Origin: Cupriavidus alkaliphilus
GTDB taxonomy: Bacteria; Pseudomonadota; Gammaproteobacteria; Burkholderiales; Burkholderiaceae
Assembly (NCBI RefSeq): GCF_900094595.1
Contig: NZ_FMAD01000003.1
Coordinates: 496,001-560,000, forward strand
Direction: 5' to 3'
Length of the DNA: 64,000 nt
In this document: positions 19,895-29,474 of the stretch, one piece after another
Position numbering within the stretch: the first letter of the stretch is position 1
How the letters are laid out: each line of letters starts with the position of its first letter
The notes under the pieces: model-generated
What the model was told of the DNA's origin: nothing
Databases searched by the model: none
What the model saw: only the letters and a program-made list of their open reading frames with translations
Program-made: the position numbers and the translations under genes

Positions 19895-20523
19895 TATTCC
19901 TGCGTATTTTCCTGAGTGAAGTTTGCACCGTTGGCAACCGTGCGCATGGTCGGCACGAAAGCATCCGTTGCCACTGAAGTGCGATGCGCACGCAGGTATT
20001 CGTCCAGGCGCGGGTCGCGGATCATCTGCGGCGCGTCCGCGGCAACCGTGACGATGCCGGCGGCCTGGCCGGCGGCCGGCTGCTCGGCACGGGCCACCAC
20101 GGCGTCAGGCGTTCCGACCGTGGCCGGGCCGCGCATCTGCGGCACCACCACCCAGCTCACCGCGGCTACGGCGGCGGCGATCGCGGTGCCCGGCATCACG
20201 CGGCGCACCCACGACGGCCTGACCAGCAGGCGATGGCGGGCCCCGGCCTGCGCCACCGCCGGCACCAGCACGTGCGGCTCGGCTTCCAGGCGCGCGGAGA
20301 AACGCGAGAGAAAATCGGCGGTCGACCCAGCCTGCGTCAGGTCTTCGGAACGCAGCGCGTCGCCGATCAACTGGTATGTGGTCCAGTCGGAAAGGCCGGC
20401 CTCGCTCTTTGCGAGATCCAGCACGGCATCGACTTCGTGCGGTGCCAGTTCGCCATCCATCAATACGGAGATCTGCTCCGCTGCTTCCACTACATGAACC
20501 GACTGCTTATGAGCCTGACCCAT
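19894..20523 (-). CDS. rseA: Anti-sigma-E factor RseA
   Basis: 209 residues from the ATG at 20523. The cytoplasmic N-terminal domain (QISVLMDGELAPHEVDAVL, WTTYQLIGDALR) matches the RseA N-domain that holds RpoE inactive. A single membrane helix (AIAAAVAAVSWVVVP, about residues 112-127) leads to a periplasmic tail that would be cut by DegS- and RseP-type proteases. An in-frame start at 20643 would add 40 residues and touch the rpoE stop, but homology begins at MGQAHKQSV. rpoE lies 120 bp upstream and rseB overlaps downstream. Confidence 0.92.
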   Translation of the reverse strand: MGQAHKQSVHVVEAAEQISVLMDGELAPHEVDAVLDLAKSEAGLSDWTTYQLIGDALRSEDLTQAGSTADFLSRFSARLEAEPHVLVPAVAQAGARHRLLVRPSWVRRVMPGTAIAAAVAAVSWVVVPQMRGPATVGTPDAVVARAEQPAAGQAAGIVTVAADAPQMIRDPRLDEYLRAHRTSVATDAFVPTMRTVANGANFTQENTQE

Positions 20524-20643
20524 TTCCCACCCCAAGACATTCCATTGAACACCGATAATCCCGTTACTGCTGTCGCTTATCGATGCAGGAATAGGCTGCA
20601 ACGCTGGCCGCACGACATTCTTCTCTACAACCTGAACCGCCAC

Positions 20644-21243
20644 TTACCACCGCTTGCCCTCTGCCGTTCCCAGCAGCGGGCGCAATCGTTCGGCAATCGC
20701 CTCGCGCGCACGGAAGATCCGCGAGCGCACCGTGCCGATCGGGCATCCCATCGCTTCGGCGATTTCCTCGTAGCTGAGGCCCTCGATCTCGCGCAGCGTG
20801 ATGGCGGTCCGCAATTCTTCCGGAAGTGCTTCCATCGCGCGGTTCACCGTCTCGGCGACTTGCCGCGTGTGGAGCATCGACTCCGGCGTATTGATATCCC
20901 TTAGTTGTTCACCGTCCGCAAAAGTTTCAGCCTCTTCCGCATCGATGTCGCTGGACGCTTCCGGGCGGCGGCCCTGGGTGGCCAGGTAGTTCTTGGCGGT
21001 GTTGACGGCAATCCGGTACAGCCACGTGTAGAAGGCCGACTCCCCGCGGAACTGGGGCAAGGCGCGGTATGCCTTGATGAAGGCATCCTGCGCCACATCC
21101 TCGACTTCAGCGGGATCCCTGACCAGGCGCGAAATCAGGCGAATGATCTTCCGATGGTATTTGGTCACCAGAAGTTCAAAGGCCCGCTTGTCGCCCTGCT
21201 GGACGCGTTCAACTAGGAGCTGATCGGCTTCGCGTTCGCTCAC
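20644..21243 (-). CDS. rpoE: RNA polymerase sigma factor RpoE (AlgU type)
   Basis: 199 residues, a group 4 (ECF) sigma factor for envelope stress. Region 2 is DKRAFELLVTKYHRKIIRLI ... EVEDVAQDAFIKAYR ... FYTWLYRIAVNTAKNYL; region 4 is LREIEGLSYEEIAEAMGCPIGTVRSRIFRAREAI. It starts with GTG at 21243 after AGGTGAG. The rpoE-rseA-rseB-degP order is standard. No canonical GGAACTT/TCTGA sigma-E promoter was found in the 60 bp upstream, so autoregulation could not be shown here. Confidence 0.97.
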   Translation of the reverse strand: MSEREADQLLVERVQQGDKRAFELLVTKYHRKIIRLISRLVRDPAEVEDVAQDAFIKAYRALPQFRGESAFYTWLYRIAVNTAKNYLATQGRRPEASSDIDAEEAETFADGEQLRDINTPESMLHTRQVAETVNRAMEALPEELRTAITLREIEGLSYEEIAEAMGCPIGTVRSRIFRAREAIAERLRPLLGTAEGKRW

Positions 21244-21299
21244 GTATGGCTCACCTGCAGTGTATCTCTTGGTTTGGTCGTCACGACAAACGTTGTATT

Positions 21300-21896
21300 T
21301 TACCTACGATTCTCAGCCCGCCCGGTGAAGCAACGCGCATCCTGTGACCGCAAGCTAACAAAATCGTTCCCTGAGCCGGTACCAGGTTGCACCCGCAGTG
21401 CAACTCGTGCGGACCGTCGCAGCCATCGCGCCAGTTCGGGGCCGGCTGCCTGCCAGGGGAGAAGAATGACGCCGGGCATGGCGGGGCCGCCCGGGGCAAG
21501 GCACACCACTGTGGCGCCGCCGATCTGCCAGCACTGCCGCACGATGGCCTCGCGCCGCGCACCGCCCGGTGCCTCCAGCCAGATACGCAGAGGTCCTTCG
21601 GCGTCGGCGTCCTGCACGGCAGTACAGGTCCAGCGCAGGCCGCGCCACCATGCCGGCCAAGCGCGCAGGGTCGCCACGGCGGCCAGCGCGAGGCCCGCGC
21701 CCGCGGCGAGGTGCCACCACGGGAATCCGGCCCGGCTGCCGGCGATGGCGTCGGCCAGCGTGCGCGCCAGCAGCGCGAGCGCCAGCAATTCGCCGGCACA
21801 AAACACGAACAGGGCCCACCCCAGCGGGTGGACCCTGCCATGGCGCAGCCCGGTGCGGGCCCGCCTCAACCACGGATCAGGCGCGGCGGAAAACAA
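21300..21896 (-). CDS. Small membrane protein of unknown function between fabF and rpoE
   Basis: 198 residues in the longest reading. Two hydrophobic segments ([22 protein letters not shown] and [18 protein letters not shown]) lie near the N-terminus, followed by a Trp- and Arg-rich soluble part. The family is not recognised. The longest start is a TTG at 21896, 20 bases inside the end of fabF; the next in-frame TTG at 21869 lies just after the fabF stop. It is co-directional with fabF and rpoE and fills the gap between them, which argues that it is real, but there is no functional evidence. Confidence 0.6.
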   Translation of the reverse strand: MFSAAPDPWLRRARTGLRHGRVHPLGWALFVFCAGELLALALLARTLADAIAGSRAGFPWWHLAAGAGLALAAVATLRAWPAWWRGLRWTCTAVQDADAEGPLRIWLEAPGGARREAIVRQCWQIGGATVVCLAPGGPAMPGVILLPWQAAGPELARWLRRSARVALRVQPGTGSGNDFVSLRSQDARCFTGRAENRR

Positions 21897-23109
21897 GCGT
21901 GCCGTTGGTGCCGCCGAAACCGAAGTTGTTCTTCACCGCCACGTCGATCTTCATCTCGCGCGCCGTGTTGGCCACGTAGTCCAGGTCGCATTCGGGATCC
22001 TGGTTGTCGAGGTTGATCGTCGGGGGCGAGACCTGGTGGTGCAGCGCCAGCACGGTGAAGACCGATTCCAGGCCACCGGCGCCACCCAGCAGATGGCCGG
22101 TCATCGACTTGGTCGAGTTCACCACCATCTTGTAGGCCTGGTCGCCGAATGCCGCCTTGATCGCATCGGACTCGTTCTTGTCGCCCAGCGGCGTGGAGGT
22201 GCCGTGCGCGTTCAGGTAGTGCACCTGGTCGGTGTTGATGCCGGCATCCTTGAGCGCGTTGACCATGCAGCGGCGCGGGCCGTCCATGTTCGGTGCGGTC
22301 ATGTGGTAGGCGTCGCCGCTCATGCCGAAGCCGATCAGCTCGGCATAGATGCGGGCGCCGCGCGCCTTGGCCGACTCGTACTCTTCCAGCATCATCACGC
22401 CGGCGCCCTCGCCCAGCACGAAGCCGTCGCGGTCCTTGTCCCACGGACGCGAGGCCGCCGCCGGATCGTCGTTGCGCGTCGACAGCGCGCGCGCGGCGGC
22501 GAATCCGCCGATGCCCAGCGGCGACACGGTCGATTCGGCACCGCCCGCGAGCATGGCGTCGGCATCGCCGGCCTGGATCAGGCGGGCGGCGAGGCCAATG
22601 CTGTGCAGGCCGGTGGTGCACGCCGTCACGGCTGCCAGGTTCGGGCCCTTGATGCCGTGGATGATCGACAGGTGGCCGGCGATCATGTTGATGATCGAGC
22701 CCGGCACGAAGAACGGCGAAATCCGGCGCGGACCCCGCTCGCTCAACACGGCATGGGTATCCTCGATCATCGGCAGGCCGCCGATGCCCGAGCCGACCAG
22801 CACGCCGATGCGCTCGGCATTGGCTTCGGTCACTTCCAGGCCGCTGTCCTTCAGCGCCTGCGTCCCGGCCGCGATGCCGAAATGGATAAACGTATCCATG
22901 TTCCGGGCTTCCTTGGCCGGGATGTAGTCCTCGGCATTGAAACCCTTCACCTCGCCGGCGAAGTGCACGGACAGCGCGGAGTGATCGAATTTGGTGATGG
23001 TGGCGATGCCGGACTTGCCGGCTACCAGGTTGGCCCAGCCTTCGGCAACCGTGTTTCCGACCGGAGACACAAGGCCAAGCCCAGTGACGACGACGCGACG
23101 ACGGCTCAC
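21877..23109 (-). CDS. fabF: 3-oxoacyl-[ACP] synthase II (KAS II)
   Basis: 410 residues. Condenses malonyl-ACP with longer acyl-ACPs in fatty-acid elongation. The catalytic triad is visible: Cys164 in [10 protein letters not shown], His in [12 protein letters not shown], and His in [13 protein letters not shown]. The C-terminus [14 protein letters not shown] is typical. GTG start. It lies 190 bp downstream of acpP; that gap contains a nested stem-loop. Last fab gene of the cluster. Confidence 0.98.
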   Translation of the reverse strand: MSRRRVVVTGLGLVSPVGNTVAEGWANLVAGKSGIATITKFDHSALSVHFAGEVKGFNAEDYIPAKEARNMDTFIHFGIAAGTQALKDSGLEVTEANAERIGVLVGSGIGGLPMIEDTHAVLSERGPRRISPFFVPGSIINMIAGHLSIIHGIKGPNLAAVTACTTGLHSIGLAARLIQAGDADAMLAGGAESTVSPLGIGGFAAARALSTRNDDPAAASRPWDKDRDGFVLGEGAGVMMLEEYESAKARGARIYAELIGFGMSGDAYHMTAPNMDGPRRCMVNALKDAGINTDQVHYLNAHGTSTPLGDKNESDAIKAAFGDQAYKMVVNSTKSMTGHLLGGAGGLESVFTVLALHHQVSPPTINLDNQDPECDLDYVANTAREMKIDVAVKNNFGFGGTNGTLVFRRA

Positions 23110-23221
23110 TATGTTTTCCTACGGGTGCGTGAAACGGGAACGGAACGCGGAGTTGCCCGCCGCCGGCCCAGCAGGCCGCGCGGCGAGGCTCATTCCATTC
23201 TGCTTCTTCGAACAGACGAAA

Positions 23222-23277
23222 GCCACAGAAAACAGCAAGGCGCGGCCGCAACGGCCCGCCCACCTGCCTTCTGTGGC
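23222..23277 (-). other. Nested stem-loop in the acpP-fabF intergenic region
   Basis: Outer arms GCCACAGAA (23222-23230) and TTCTGTGGC (23269-23277) are perfectly complementary; inside the 38-base loop, GGCCG (23244-23248) and CGGCC (23252-23256) form a second hairpin. No T tract follows on the minus strand, so it is not a simple terminator. It could stabilise the acpP mRNA 3' end or mark a processing site. Confidence 0.5.
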
Positions 23278-23299
23278 TCGGAATGCAGAGACGACGGGC

Positions 23300-23539
23300 T
23301 TAGGCCTTGACGTGCGCGGTGGCGTAGTCGATAGCCTGTTGCACGGTCGTGATCTTTTCGGCTTCCTCATCAGGAATTTCCATGCCGAATTCATCTTCCA
23401 ACGCCATCACGAGTTCAACCGTGTCCAGCGAGTCCGCACCGAGATCGTTCACGAACGAGGATTCGTTCTTGATGTCTGCCTCGGCCACGCCAAGCTGTTC
23501 TGCCACGATTTTCTTGACGCGTTGTTCGATATTGTCCAT
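23300..23539 (-). CDS. acpP: Acyl carrier protein
   Basis: 79 residues, acidic. Carries growing acyl chains on 4'-phosphopantetheine attached to Ser37 in the motif [18 protein letters not shown]. The start is [16 protein letters not shown] after a good Shine-Dalgarno (TGGAGGGTTACATG). It sits between fabG (169-bp gap) and fabF. A TGCTAAAAT extended -10 element upstream suggests its own promoter, which fits the much higher ACP demand. Confidence 0.99.
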
Positions 23540-23575
23540 GTAACCCTCCAGGGAAGTTCGACAAAAAGTGGGCGC

Positions 23576-23584
23576 ATTTTAGCA
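23576..23584 (-). promoter_or_regulatory. Extended -10 element upstream of acpP
   Basis: TGCTAAAAT on the minus strand (TG dinucleotide at 23584-23583, hexamer TAAAAT at 23581-23576), about 37 bases before the acpP ATG. No good -35 is present, as is common for extended -10 promoters. It would place a start site near 23569. Confidence 0.5.
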
Positions 23585-23708
23585 GGTTTGGGACAACAGA
23601 AATGCTGCCTGCCAAGCTTTGCAAGAATCGCGCCCGATTGGTTCGGAAAACTACGACTTCCGGCAGCTTCTTCGGGCTTCTTGGCCGAAAAACCACGCCA
23701 GAAAACCA

Positions 23709-24458
23709 TTAATTCATGTACATACCGCCGTTCACATGCAGGGTGGTGCCGGTGATGTAGGCGGCTTGCGGACCGGCCAGGAAGGCGACCGCATTGGCGA
23801 TATCCTCGGGCTGCCCGAGCCGGCCCAGCGGGATCTGCGTCTTGAGCGAAGCATGCTGCTCTTCGGACAGCGCCTTGGTCATGTCGGTATCGATAAAGCC
23901 CGGTGCGACGCAGTTGACGGTCACGTTGCGGCTGCCGATCTCGGCGGCCAGCGAGCGGGTCATGCCGGCCACGCCGGCCTTGGCCGCGGAGTAGTTCATC
24001 TGGCCGGGATTGCCGACCGAGCCCACCACCGAGGTGATGTTGATGATGCGGCCCTGGCGCGCCTTCATCATCGGGCGCAGCACCGCGCGCGACAGCCGGA
24101 ACACCGAAGTCAGGTTGGTCTGGATCACGGCCAGCCAGTCCTCGTCCTTCATGCGCATCGCCAGCTGGTCCTGCGTGATGCCGGCATTGTTGACCAGCAC
24201 GCCGATGCCGCCGTGGCTCTTGACGATCTCGTCGATGAGCGCATCGCAGGCAGCGGCGTCGTTGACGTTGAGCACGGCGCCCTTGCCCTTCAGGCCTTCG
24301 GCGCCGAGGTAGTCGGTGATGCCGGCCGCGCCGGCTTCGCTGGTCGCGGTGCCGATCACGGTGGCGCCCTGCCGGGCCAGTTCCAACGCGATGGCGCGGC
24401 CGATGCCGCGCGAGGCGCCGGTGACCAGCGCAACCTGGTTGTCGAGTAGTTTGGTCAT
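23709..24458 (-). CDS. fabG: 3-oxoacyl-[ACP] reductase
   Basis: 249 residues, short-chain dehydrogenase/reductase family. Reduces 3-oxoacyl-ACP with NADPH. The cofactor motif is TGASRGIG, and the catalytic residues are Ser143, Tyr156 and Lys160 (YSAAK). NNAG is present around residue 90. It follows fabD by 16 bp. Confidence 0.98.
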   Translation of the reverse strand: MTKLLDNQVALVTGASRGIGRAIALELARQGATVIGTATSEAGAAGITDYLGAEGLKGKGAVLNVNDAAACDALIDEIVKSHGGIGVLVNNAGITQDQLAMRMKDEDWLAVIQTNLTSVFRLSRAVLRPMMKARQGRIINITSVVGSVGNPGQMNYSAAKAGVAGMTRSLAAEIGSRNVTVNCVAPGFIDTDMTKALSEEQHASLKTQIPLGRLGQPEDIANAVAFLAGPQAAYITGTTLHVNGGMYMN

Positions 24459-24474
24459 GCGGTTGTCCTGTTGC

Positions 24475-25404
24475 TTACTTCAGCAATGCCAGCGTGTCCT
24501 GCAGCGAGGCCGGATCGAAGATCGCGCCGCCGCTCAGGTTGCCGTCGATGCGCTTGGTCATGCCGGCCAGCACCTTGCCCGGACCGCATTCGATCACGTG
24601 GGTGATGCCTTCGGCGGCCATCTTCTGCACGCACTCGACCCAGCGCACCGGCGCGGCGGCCTGGCGTACCAGCGCATCCTTGATCGCCTCCGGATCGTTG
24701 GCGATGGCGACGTCGACGTTGTTCACCAGCGGGATCGACGGCGCCGAAAAAGCCAGGCCGGCCATGCGCTCGCGCAGGCGGTCCGACGCCGGCTTGAGCA
24801 GCGACGAGTGGAACGGCGCCGACACCGGCAGCGGCAGCGCGCGCTTGGCGCCCTTGGCCTTGGCGATTTCGCAGGCCTTCTCGACCGCGCCCTTGTGGCC
24901 GGCGATCACCACCTGCGACGGCGCGTTGAAGTTGACGGCTTCGACCACGCCCGCGGCCGACGCTTCGGCGCACGCGGCGCGCACGTCGTCATCCGACAGA
25001 CCCAGGATCGCGGCCATGCCGCCCTCGCCCACCGGCACGGCTTCCTGCATGGCCTGCGCGCGGAAACGCACCAGCGGTACGGCGTCGGCAAACGGAATCA
25101 CGCCGGCGGCAACCAGCGCGGAGTACTCGCCCAGGCTGTGGCCAGCCACCAGTGCCGGCGCCGGGCCACCGGCATCGAGCCAGGCGCGGTAGATCGCCAC
25201 GGCGGCGGTCAGCATCACCGGCTGCGTATTGGTGGTCAGGTTCAGTTCTTCGGCAGGGCCTTCGGCGATCAGGCGGCCCAGATCCTGGCCGAGCGCAACC
25301 GAGGCTTCTTCCACGGTGGCGCGCACCACGGCGTTGTCAGCGAAGGCATTGAGCATGCCGACCGACTGCGAACCCTGGCCGGGAAATACGAAAGCGAATT
25401 TCAT
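24475..25404 (-). CDS. fabD: Malonyl-CoA:ACP transacylase
   Basis: 309 residues. Loads malonyl groups onto ACP. FAFVFPGQGSQ opens the acyl-transferase domain; the active-site box GHSLGEYSALVAAG gives Ser90; the second catalytic residue is the His in PVSAPFHSSLL. The gene lies between fabH and fabG in the usual order. Confidence 0.98.
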   Translation of the reverse strand: MKFAFVFPGQGSQSVGMLNAFADNAVVRATVEEASVALGQDLGRLIAEGPAEELNLTTNTQPVMLTAAVAIYRAWLDAGGPAPALVAGHSLGEYSALVAAGVIPFADAVPLVRFRAQAMQEAVPVGEGGMAAILGLSDDDVRAACAEASAAGVVEAVNFNAPSQVVIAGHKGAVEKACEIAKAKGAKRALPLPVSAPFHSSLLKPASDRLRERMAGLAFSAPSIPLVNNVDVAIANDPEAIKDALVRQAAAPVRWVECVQKMAAEGITHVIECGPGKVLAGMTKRIDGNLSGGAIFDPASLQDTLALLK

Positions 25405-25487
25405 CGGATGGAAACCCTAACAAGAAATCGGGGGCCGGCGCCGGGGCAGGTCGTGCCTGCGCGGCACGCCCCGGCACCGGCCGCGTA

Positions 25488-26468
25488 TTACATGCGCAGC
25501 AGCACCGCGCCCCAGGTGAAGCCACCGCCCACGCCTTCCATCAGCACGGTGTGGCCCGGGCGGATGCGGCCGTCGCGCACGGCGACGTCCAGCGCCAGCG
25601 GGATCGAGGCGGCCGAGGTGTTGCCGTGCTCGTGCACGGTCGCGACCATGCGCTCGGCCGGCAAGCCCAGCTTCTTCGCCGTGCCTTGCATGATGCGGAT
25701 ATTGGCCTGGTGCGGAATCAGCCAGTCGACCTGGTCAGGCGACACGCTGGCGGCTTCCATCGCTTCGCGCGCCACCTTGTCCAGCACATTCACGGCAAGC
25801 TTGAACACTGCCTGGCCATCCATGTGCAGGAACGGGTTGCCGGTGATGTTGCCGCCGGCGACGTTGCCCGGCACGCACAGGATGTCGACATGGCTGCCGT
25901 CCGAATGCATGGCGCTGGACAGGATGCCCGGCTCGTCGGACGCCGACAGCACCACCGCACCGGCACCGTCGCCGAACAGCACGCAGGTGGTACGGTCGTT
26001 GAAGTCCAGGATGCGCGAGAACACTTCGGTGCCGATCACCAGCACGTTGCGGTGCGAGCCGCTGCGGATGAACTTGTCGGCGGTGGCCAGCGCGTAGACA
26101 AAGCCGGAGCACACCGCCTGCAGGTCGAAGGCCGGGCAATGGTTGGTGATGCCCAGCTTTTCCTGCACGATGCAGGCGGTGCTGGGGAACACGAAGTCCG
26201 GCGTCGAGGTGGCGACGATGATCAGGTCGATGTCCTGGCGGTCGATGCCAGCGGCCTCGATGGCCTGCTCGGCGGCCTTGACCGCCAGCGTGCTGCTGGT
26301 CACATCGGGCTCGGCCCAGTGCCGCGCCGAGATGCCGCTGCGCGAGACGATCCACTCGTCGCTGGTCTCGATACCCTTCTCGGCAAGCTGCGCGGCCAGG
26401 TCATGGTTGGTCACGCGCCGCGGAGGCAGGTAGCTCCCGGTACCGATGATTTTTGCGTACTTGGTCAT
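25488..26468 (-). CDS. fabH: 3-oxoacyl-[ACP] synthase III (KAS III)
   Basis: 326 residues from the ATG at 26468. Starts fatty-acid synthesis by condensing acetyl-CoA with malonyl-ACP. The catalytic Cys120 lies in [12 protein letters not shown]; His and Asn are in [10 protein letters not shown] and [13 protein letters not shown] longer in-frame reading to 26582 adds only an Arg/Pro-rich tail overlapping plsX and is rejected. plsX ends 52 bp upstream. Confidence 0.98.
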   Translation of the reverse strand: MTKYAKIIGTGSYLPPRRVTNHDLAAQLAEKGIETSDEWIVSRSGISARHWAEPDVTSSTLAVKAAEQAIEAAGIDRQDIDLIIVATSTPDFVFPSTACIVQEKLGITNHCPAFDLQAVCSGFVYALATADKFIRSGSHRNVLVIGTEVFSRILDFNDRTTCVLFGDGAGAVVLSASDEPGILSSAMHSDGSHVDILCVPGNVAGGNITGNPFLHMDGQAVFKLAVNVLDKVAREAMEAASVSPDQVDWLIPHQANIRIMQGTAKKLGLPAERMVATVHEHGNTSAASIPLALDVAVRDGRIRPGHTVLMEGVGGGFTWGAVLLRM

Positions 26469-26520
26469 GTATTGTCGGATCGTATGGCCCGCGGGCACCC
26501 TCGACCGGCGCGCGTGGCGC

Positions 26521-27600
26521 TCAGGCGACGTGGGGGCTGGGATGCGCGCCGGGCGCCTCTGTCTCCGGGGCGGGCTGGGCACCGCCCGCGGCGCTGGATT
26601 TATCGGCGAAAGCCCGGGTAATGCGGGCGATCACGCCATTCTTGGCGGCATCATACCCGCGTTTGATAGCCCACTCAAAAGAATGGGCATCGGCCGAGCC
26701 GTGACTCTTGATCACCAGCCCGCGCAGGCCCAGCAGCGACGCGCCGTTGTAGCGCGCCGGGTCGAGCCGCTTGGCCAGGCGCGACAGCACCGGCATGGCG
26801 ACCGCGGCCAGCAGCTTGGTGAACCACGAGCGGGTGAATTCTTCCTTGATCATGCTGCCGATCATCTTGGCCAGTCCCTCGGTGCTCTTGAGCGCCACAT
26901 TGCCGACGAAGCCGTCGCAGACCACGATGTCGGTGGTGCCCTTGAAGATGTCGTTGCCTTCCACGTTGCCGTAGAAATTCAGCTCCGAGGCGCGCAGCAG
27001 TTCGCCGGCGCGCTTGACCACCTCGTTGCCCTTGATGACTTCCTCGCCGATGTTGAGCAGGCCCACCGTGGGGTGTTCCTTGTGATCGACGACGGCCACC
27101 ATGGCCTCGGCCATGCGCGCGAACTGCAGCAGGTGCTCGGGCTCGCAGTCGGCGTTGGCACCGAGGTCCAGCACCGTGGTGCCCCAGCCCTGCTCGTTGG
27201 GGATGGTGGTGGCGATGGCCGGCCGCTCGATGCCTTCGAGCGTCTTCAGCACGTAGCGCGATACCGCCATCAGCGCCCCGGTGTTGCCGGCGGAGATGCA
27301 GGCCCCAGCCAGGCCTTCCTTGACCTGGGTGACGGCAACGCGCATCGAGGAGTCGCGCTTCTTGCGCAGCGCCACCTCGACCGGGTCATCCATGGTGATG
27401 ACCTCGGTGGCCTCGACGATGCTGACGCGCGGATGGTCCAGCGCGTGCAGCTTCTTCAGCTGCGCCCGGATGGCGTCGGGCAAGCCGACCAGCACCATCT
27501 CGGCATCATCGTGGCGGGAAAGAAAACTGATCGCCGCAGGCACCGTCACGGAAACTCCGTGATCGCCGCCCATGCAGTCGATAGCGATTTTGATCGTCAT
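26521..27600 (-). CDS. plsX: Phosphate acyltransferase PlsX
   Basis: 359 residues from the ATG at 27600. Converts acyl-ACP to acyl-phosphate, the donor for PlsY in phosphatidic acid synthesis. The N-terminal [13 protein letters not shown] and later [19 protein letters not shown] and [17 protein letters not shown] are characteristic. The C-terminal tail is Ala/Pro-rich. It is separated from rpmF by 165 bp that contain a perfect intrinsic terminator. Confidence 0.97.
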   Translation of the reverse strand: MTIKIAIDCMGGDHGVSVTVPAAISFLSRHDDAEMVLVGLPDAIRAQLKKLHALDHPRVSIVEATEVITMDDPVEVALRKKRDSSMRVAVTQVKEGLAGACISAGNTGALMAVSRYVLKTLEGIERPAIATTIPNEQGWGTTVLDLGANADCEPEHLLQFARMAEAMVAVVDHKEHPTVGLLNIGEEVIKGNEVVKRAGELLRASELNFYGNVEGNDIFKGTTDIVVCDGFVGNVALKSTEGLAKMIGSMIKEEFTRSWFTKLLAAVAMPVLSRLAKRLDPARYNGASLLGLRGLVIKSHGSADAHSFEWAIKRGYDAAKNGVIARITRAFADKSSAAGGAQPAPETEAPGAHPSPHVA

Positions 27601-27663
27601 TGTTCCTGGTACGGATAGCGCGGCGGCGCACGCCACGCCCGGCGGGAATCCCGAGCGCCCAAC

Positions 27664-27695
27664 AAAAAAGCGGCAACGATCTTGCCGCTTTTTTG
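27664..27695 (-). terminator. Intrinsic terminator/attenuator between rpmF and plsX
   Basis: AAAAAAGCGGCAA-CGATC-TTGCCGCTTTTTT: a 13-bp perfect stem (six of the pairs A-T at the base) and a 5-base loop, with a T6 tract in either direction. It lies inside an otherwise co-directional rpmF-plsX-fab run, so it should cut or reduce read-through from the yceD-rpmF promoter. Confidence 0.88.
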
Positions 27696-27765
27696 TGTCT
27701 GACCGATTATTGTCCGACCCACAGGCATGCGCGAGCGAGACGCAACGTCACGCCTAGCGAAGCTA

Positions 27766-27945
27766 TCAGTCGTTCTTGGTCTTGATGACCTTGCGACCAC
27801 GGTAGTAGCCGTTCGGGCTCACGTGGTGGCGCAGGTGGGTTTCGCCGGTGGTCGGCTCGACTGCCAGCGGCGCGGCCGACAGGTGGTCGTGCGAACGGTG
27901 CATGCCGCGCTTGGACGGCGACTTCTTGTTCTGTTGAACAGCCAT
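27766..27945 (-). CDS. rpmF: 50S ribosomal protein L32
   Basis: 59 residues: starts [18 protein letters not shown] and ends [10 protein letters not shown], highly basic. The N-terminal block is the L32 signature. Start ATG at 27945 is preceded by GAAGGAGTC, a strong Shine-Dalgarno. It follows the yceD (DUF177) gene, a linkage conserved across bacteria, and precedes plsX. Confidence 0.98.
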   Translation of the reverse strand: MAVQQNKKSPSKRGMHRSHDHLSAAPLAVEPTTGETHLRHHVSPNGYYRGRKVIKTKND

Positions 27946-28064
27946 GATGACTCCTTCGAGAATTTTTCAATATTAACACACGCATCCCGCCCAAGGCGTA
28001 GCCGGGGCCCGGCCGGATGCTTCAGATTCACCTGCAAGACCCTGCAGGCCGCGCGCTGGCGGCT

Positions 28065-28655
28065 TCAGTGCCGGGTCTTCAGGCCGGCCAGCGCCGCGAA
28101 GGGCGAAGGCCGCTTTTCTTCCTCTGGCTCAGCTTCAGGCTGGGCCTCGCCGTCCGATCCGGTCACGAGGCTTTCGTGCACCGTCGGGCAGACGTCATGC
28201 TTGGGTGCCACCGGCAACGCCAGCAGCACTTCATCTTCAATCAGTTCCAGCAGCGAGAACCGCTTCGAGCCGGCGATCACGTCGACTTCGTCGTCGTCCA
28301 TCGGCGCGGCGTCGGCCGCTTCTTCGCTTTCTACCACCTCGAAACGCGTCGCCGCATCGATCGGCTGGGCATAGGGCGCCAGGCAACGCTGGCAATCCAG
28401 CCACATCCGGCCCTGCACCGTCACGTCGAGGAACAGCCGCTGCGCCACCGGGGCGCCGGGCTCGGCCGCCTCCTCGCGCACGAAGCCGGTGGCCGTATAG
28501 GCGAAGGTCTCATCGGGTGCCGAGGCTGGCGCTTGCGCGGCGGTCTCGGCTAAGATGCGCGGCAAATCCCGCACCGCCACGTCGCCGGCCAGGCTTTCAC
28601 CCTTTCGGCACATGGCGAAGAGGTCAAGCGCGCGCAGGTCGATCGGCTGGGTCAT
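28065..28655 (-). CDS. yceD: YceD/DUF177 family protein linked to 23S rRNA accumulation
   Basis: 196 residues. DUF177 proteins are required for normal 23S rRNA levels in plants and E. coli. The conserved cysteine motif CQRCLAPYAQPI lies near residue 92, followed by an acidic stretch (VESEEAADAAPMDDDEVD) and VAPKHD towards the end; the C-terminus is Glu/Pro-rich. Gene order yceD-rpmF-plsX is conserved. A sigma-70 promoter lies about 110 bases upstream. Confidence 0.92.
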   Translation of the reverse strand: MTQPIDLRALDLFAMCRKGESLAGDVAVRDLPRILAETAAQAPASAPDETFAYTATGFVREEAAEPGAPVAQRLFLDVTVQGRMWLDCQRCLAPYAQPIDAATRFEVVESEEAADAAPMDDDEVDVIAGSKRFSLLELIEDEVLLALPVAPKHDVCPTVHESLVTGSDGEAQPEAEPEEEKRPSPFAALAGLKTRH

Positions 28656-28770
28656 GTGCGTGGCTCCTGTCGCAAATCAATGACGGGTTCGCCACATTCC
28701 TTGCCTGACGGACTGCGGGCCGCGCACATTGGCGGCACTGCGCCCGGGTGCGGATGCGGCTAAACGCGCG

Positions 28771-28800
28771 ATTATACGGTGTAAACCTACCCGAGGTCAA
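28771..28800 (-). promoter_or_regulatory. Sigma-70 promoter of yceD-rpmF(-plsX-fab)
   Basis: TTGACC (28800-28795), 18-bp spacer, consensus TATAAT (28776-28771) on the minus strand; start site near 28764 and a leader of about 108 bases. It lies in the 194-bp divergent gap with maf. Confidence 0.8.
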
Positions 28801-28849
28801 AGGCCTTGCTCCGGAAGCCACACGGCTTCCTGCCCTGATTCTATTACTT

Positions 28850-29449
28850 ATGTCTCCAGACCCACGCCCCCGGCTTATTCTCGGCTCCGGCTCTCCCTAC
28901 CGCCGCGAACTGCTGGAGCGGCTGCGCATTCCTTTCGAAGTCGCGGTGCCGGACATCGACGAGACCCCGCTGACCGGCGAAGCGCCCGAGGCCACCGCGC
29001 TGCGGCTGTCGCAGCGCAAGGCCGAGGCCATCGCGGCGCGCCACCCCGGCGCGCTGGTGATCGGCTCCGACCAGGTGCTGACGCTGGACGGCGCCCAGAT
29101 GGGCAAGCCGGGCACGCATGACAACGCCGTGGCCCAGCTGCGCCGCATGCGTGGCCGCACTGCGACCTTTCACTCGGCACTGTGCCTGCTGGATTCCCGC
29201 ACGGGGGCCGCGCAGCTGGCCGACGTGCAGACCCGCGTGACGATGCGCGATCTCAGCGACGCCGAAATCGAGACCTATCTGCAGCTGGAGCGCCCCTACG
29301 ATGTGGCCGGCAGCGCCAAGTCCGAGGGACTCGGCATCACGCTGCTGGCGCGGGTCGAGTCCGACGATCCCACCGCGCTGGTCGGCCTGCCGCTGATCGC
29401 GCTGACCGGCATGCTGCGCCAGGCCGGCTACCCTCTCCTTTCCGCATGA
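28850..29449 (+). CDS. Maf-family nucleotide pyrophosphatase (YceF subgroup)
   Basis: 199 residues from the ATG at 28850; a longer reading from 28748 adds a tail that crosses the yceD promoter. Maf proteins hydrolyse modified or non-canonical nucleoside triphosphates; the YceF branch prefers m7GTP. Motifs: ILGSGSPYRRELLERL at the N-terminus, PDIDETPL, IGSDQVLTLDG, and DVAGSAKSEGLG. Its position beside yceD-rpmF-plsX matches yceF in E. coli. A methyltransferase gene follows after 25 bp. Confidence 0.93.
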   Translation: MSPDPRPRLILGSGSPYRRELLERLRIPFEVAVPDIDETPLTGEAPEATALRLSQRKAEAIAARHPGALVIGSDQVLTLDGAQMGKPGTHDNAVAQLRRMRGRTATFHSALCLLDSRTGAAQLADVQTRVTMRDLSDAEIETYLQLERPYDVAGSAKSEGLGITLLARVESDDPTALVGLPLIALTGMLRQAGYPLLSA

Positions 29450-29474
29450 CCTGCACCCACCGCACCTACCCACG

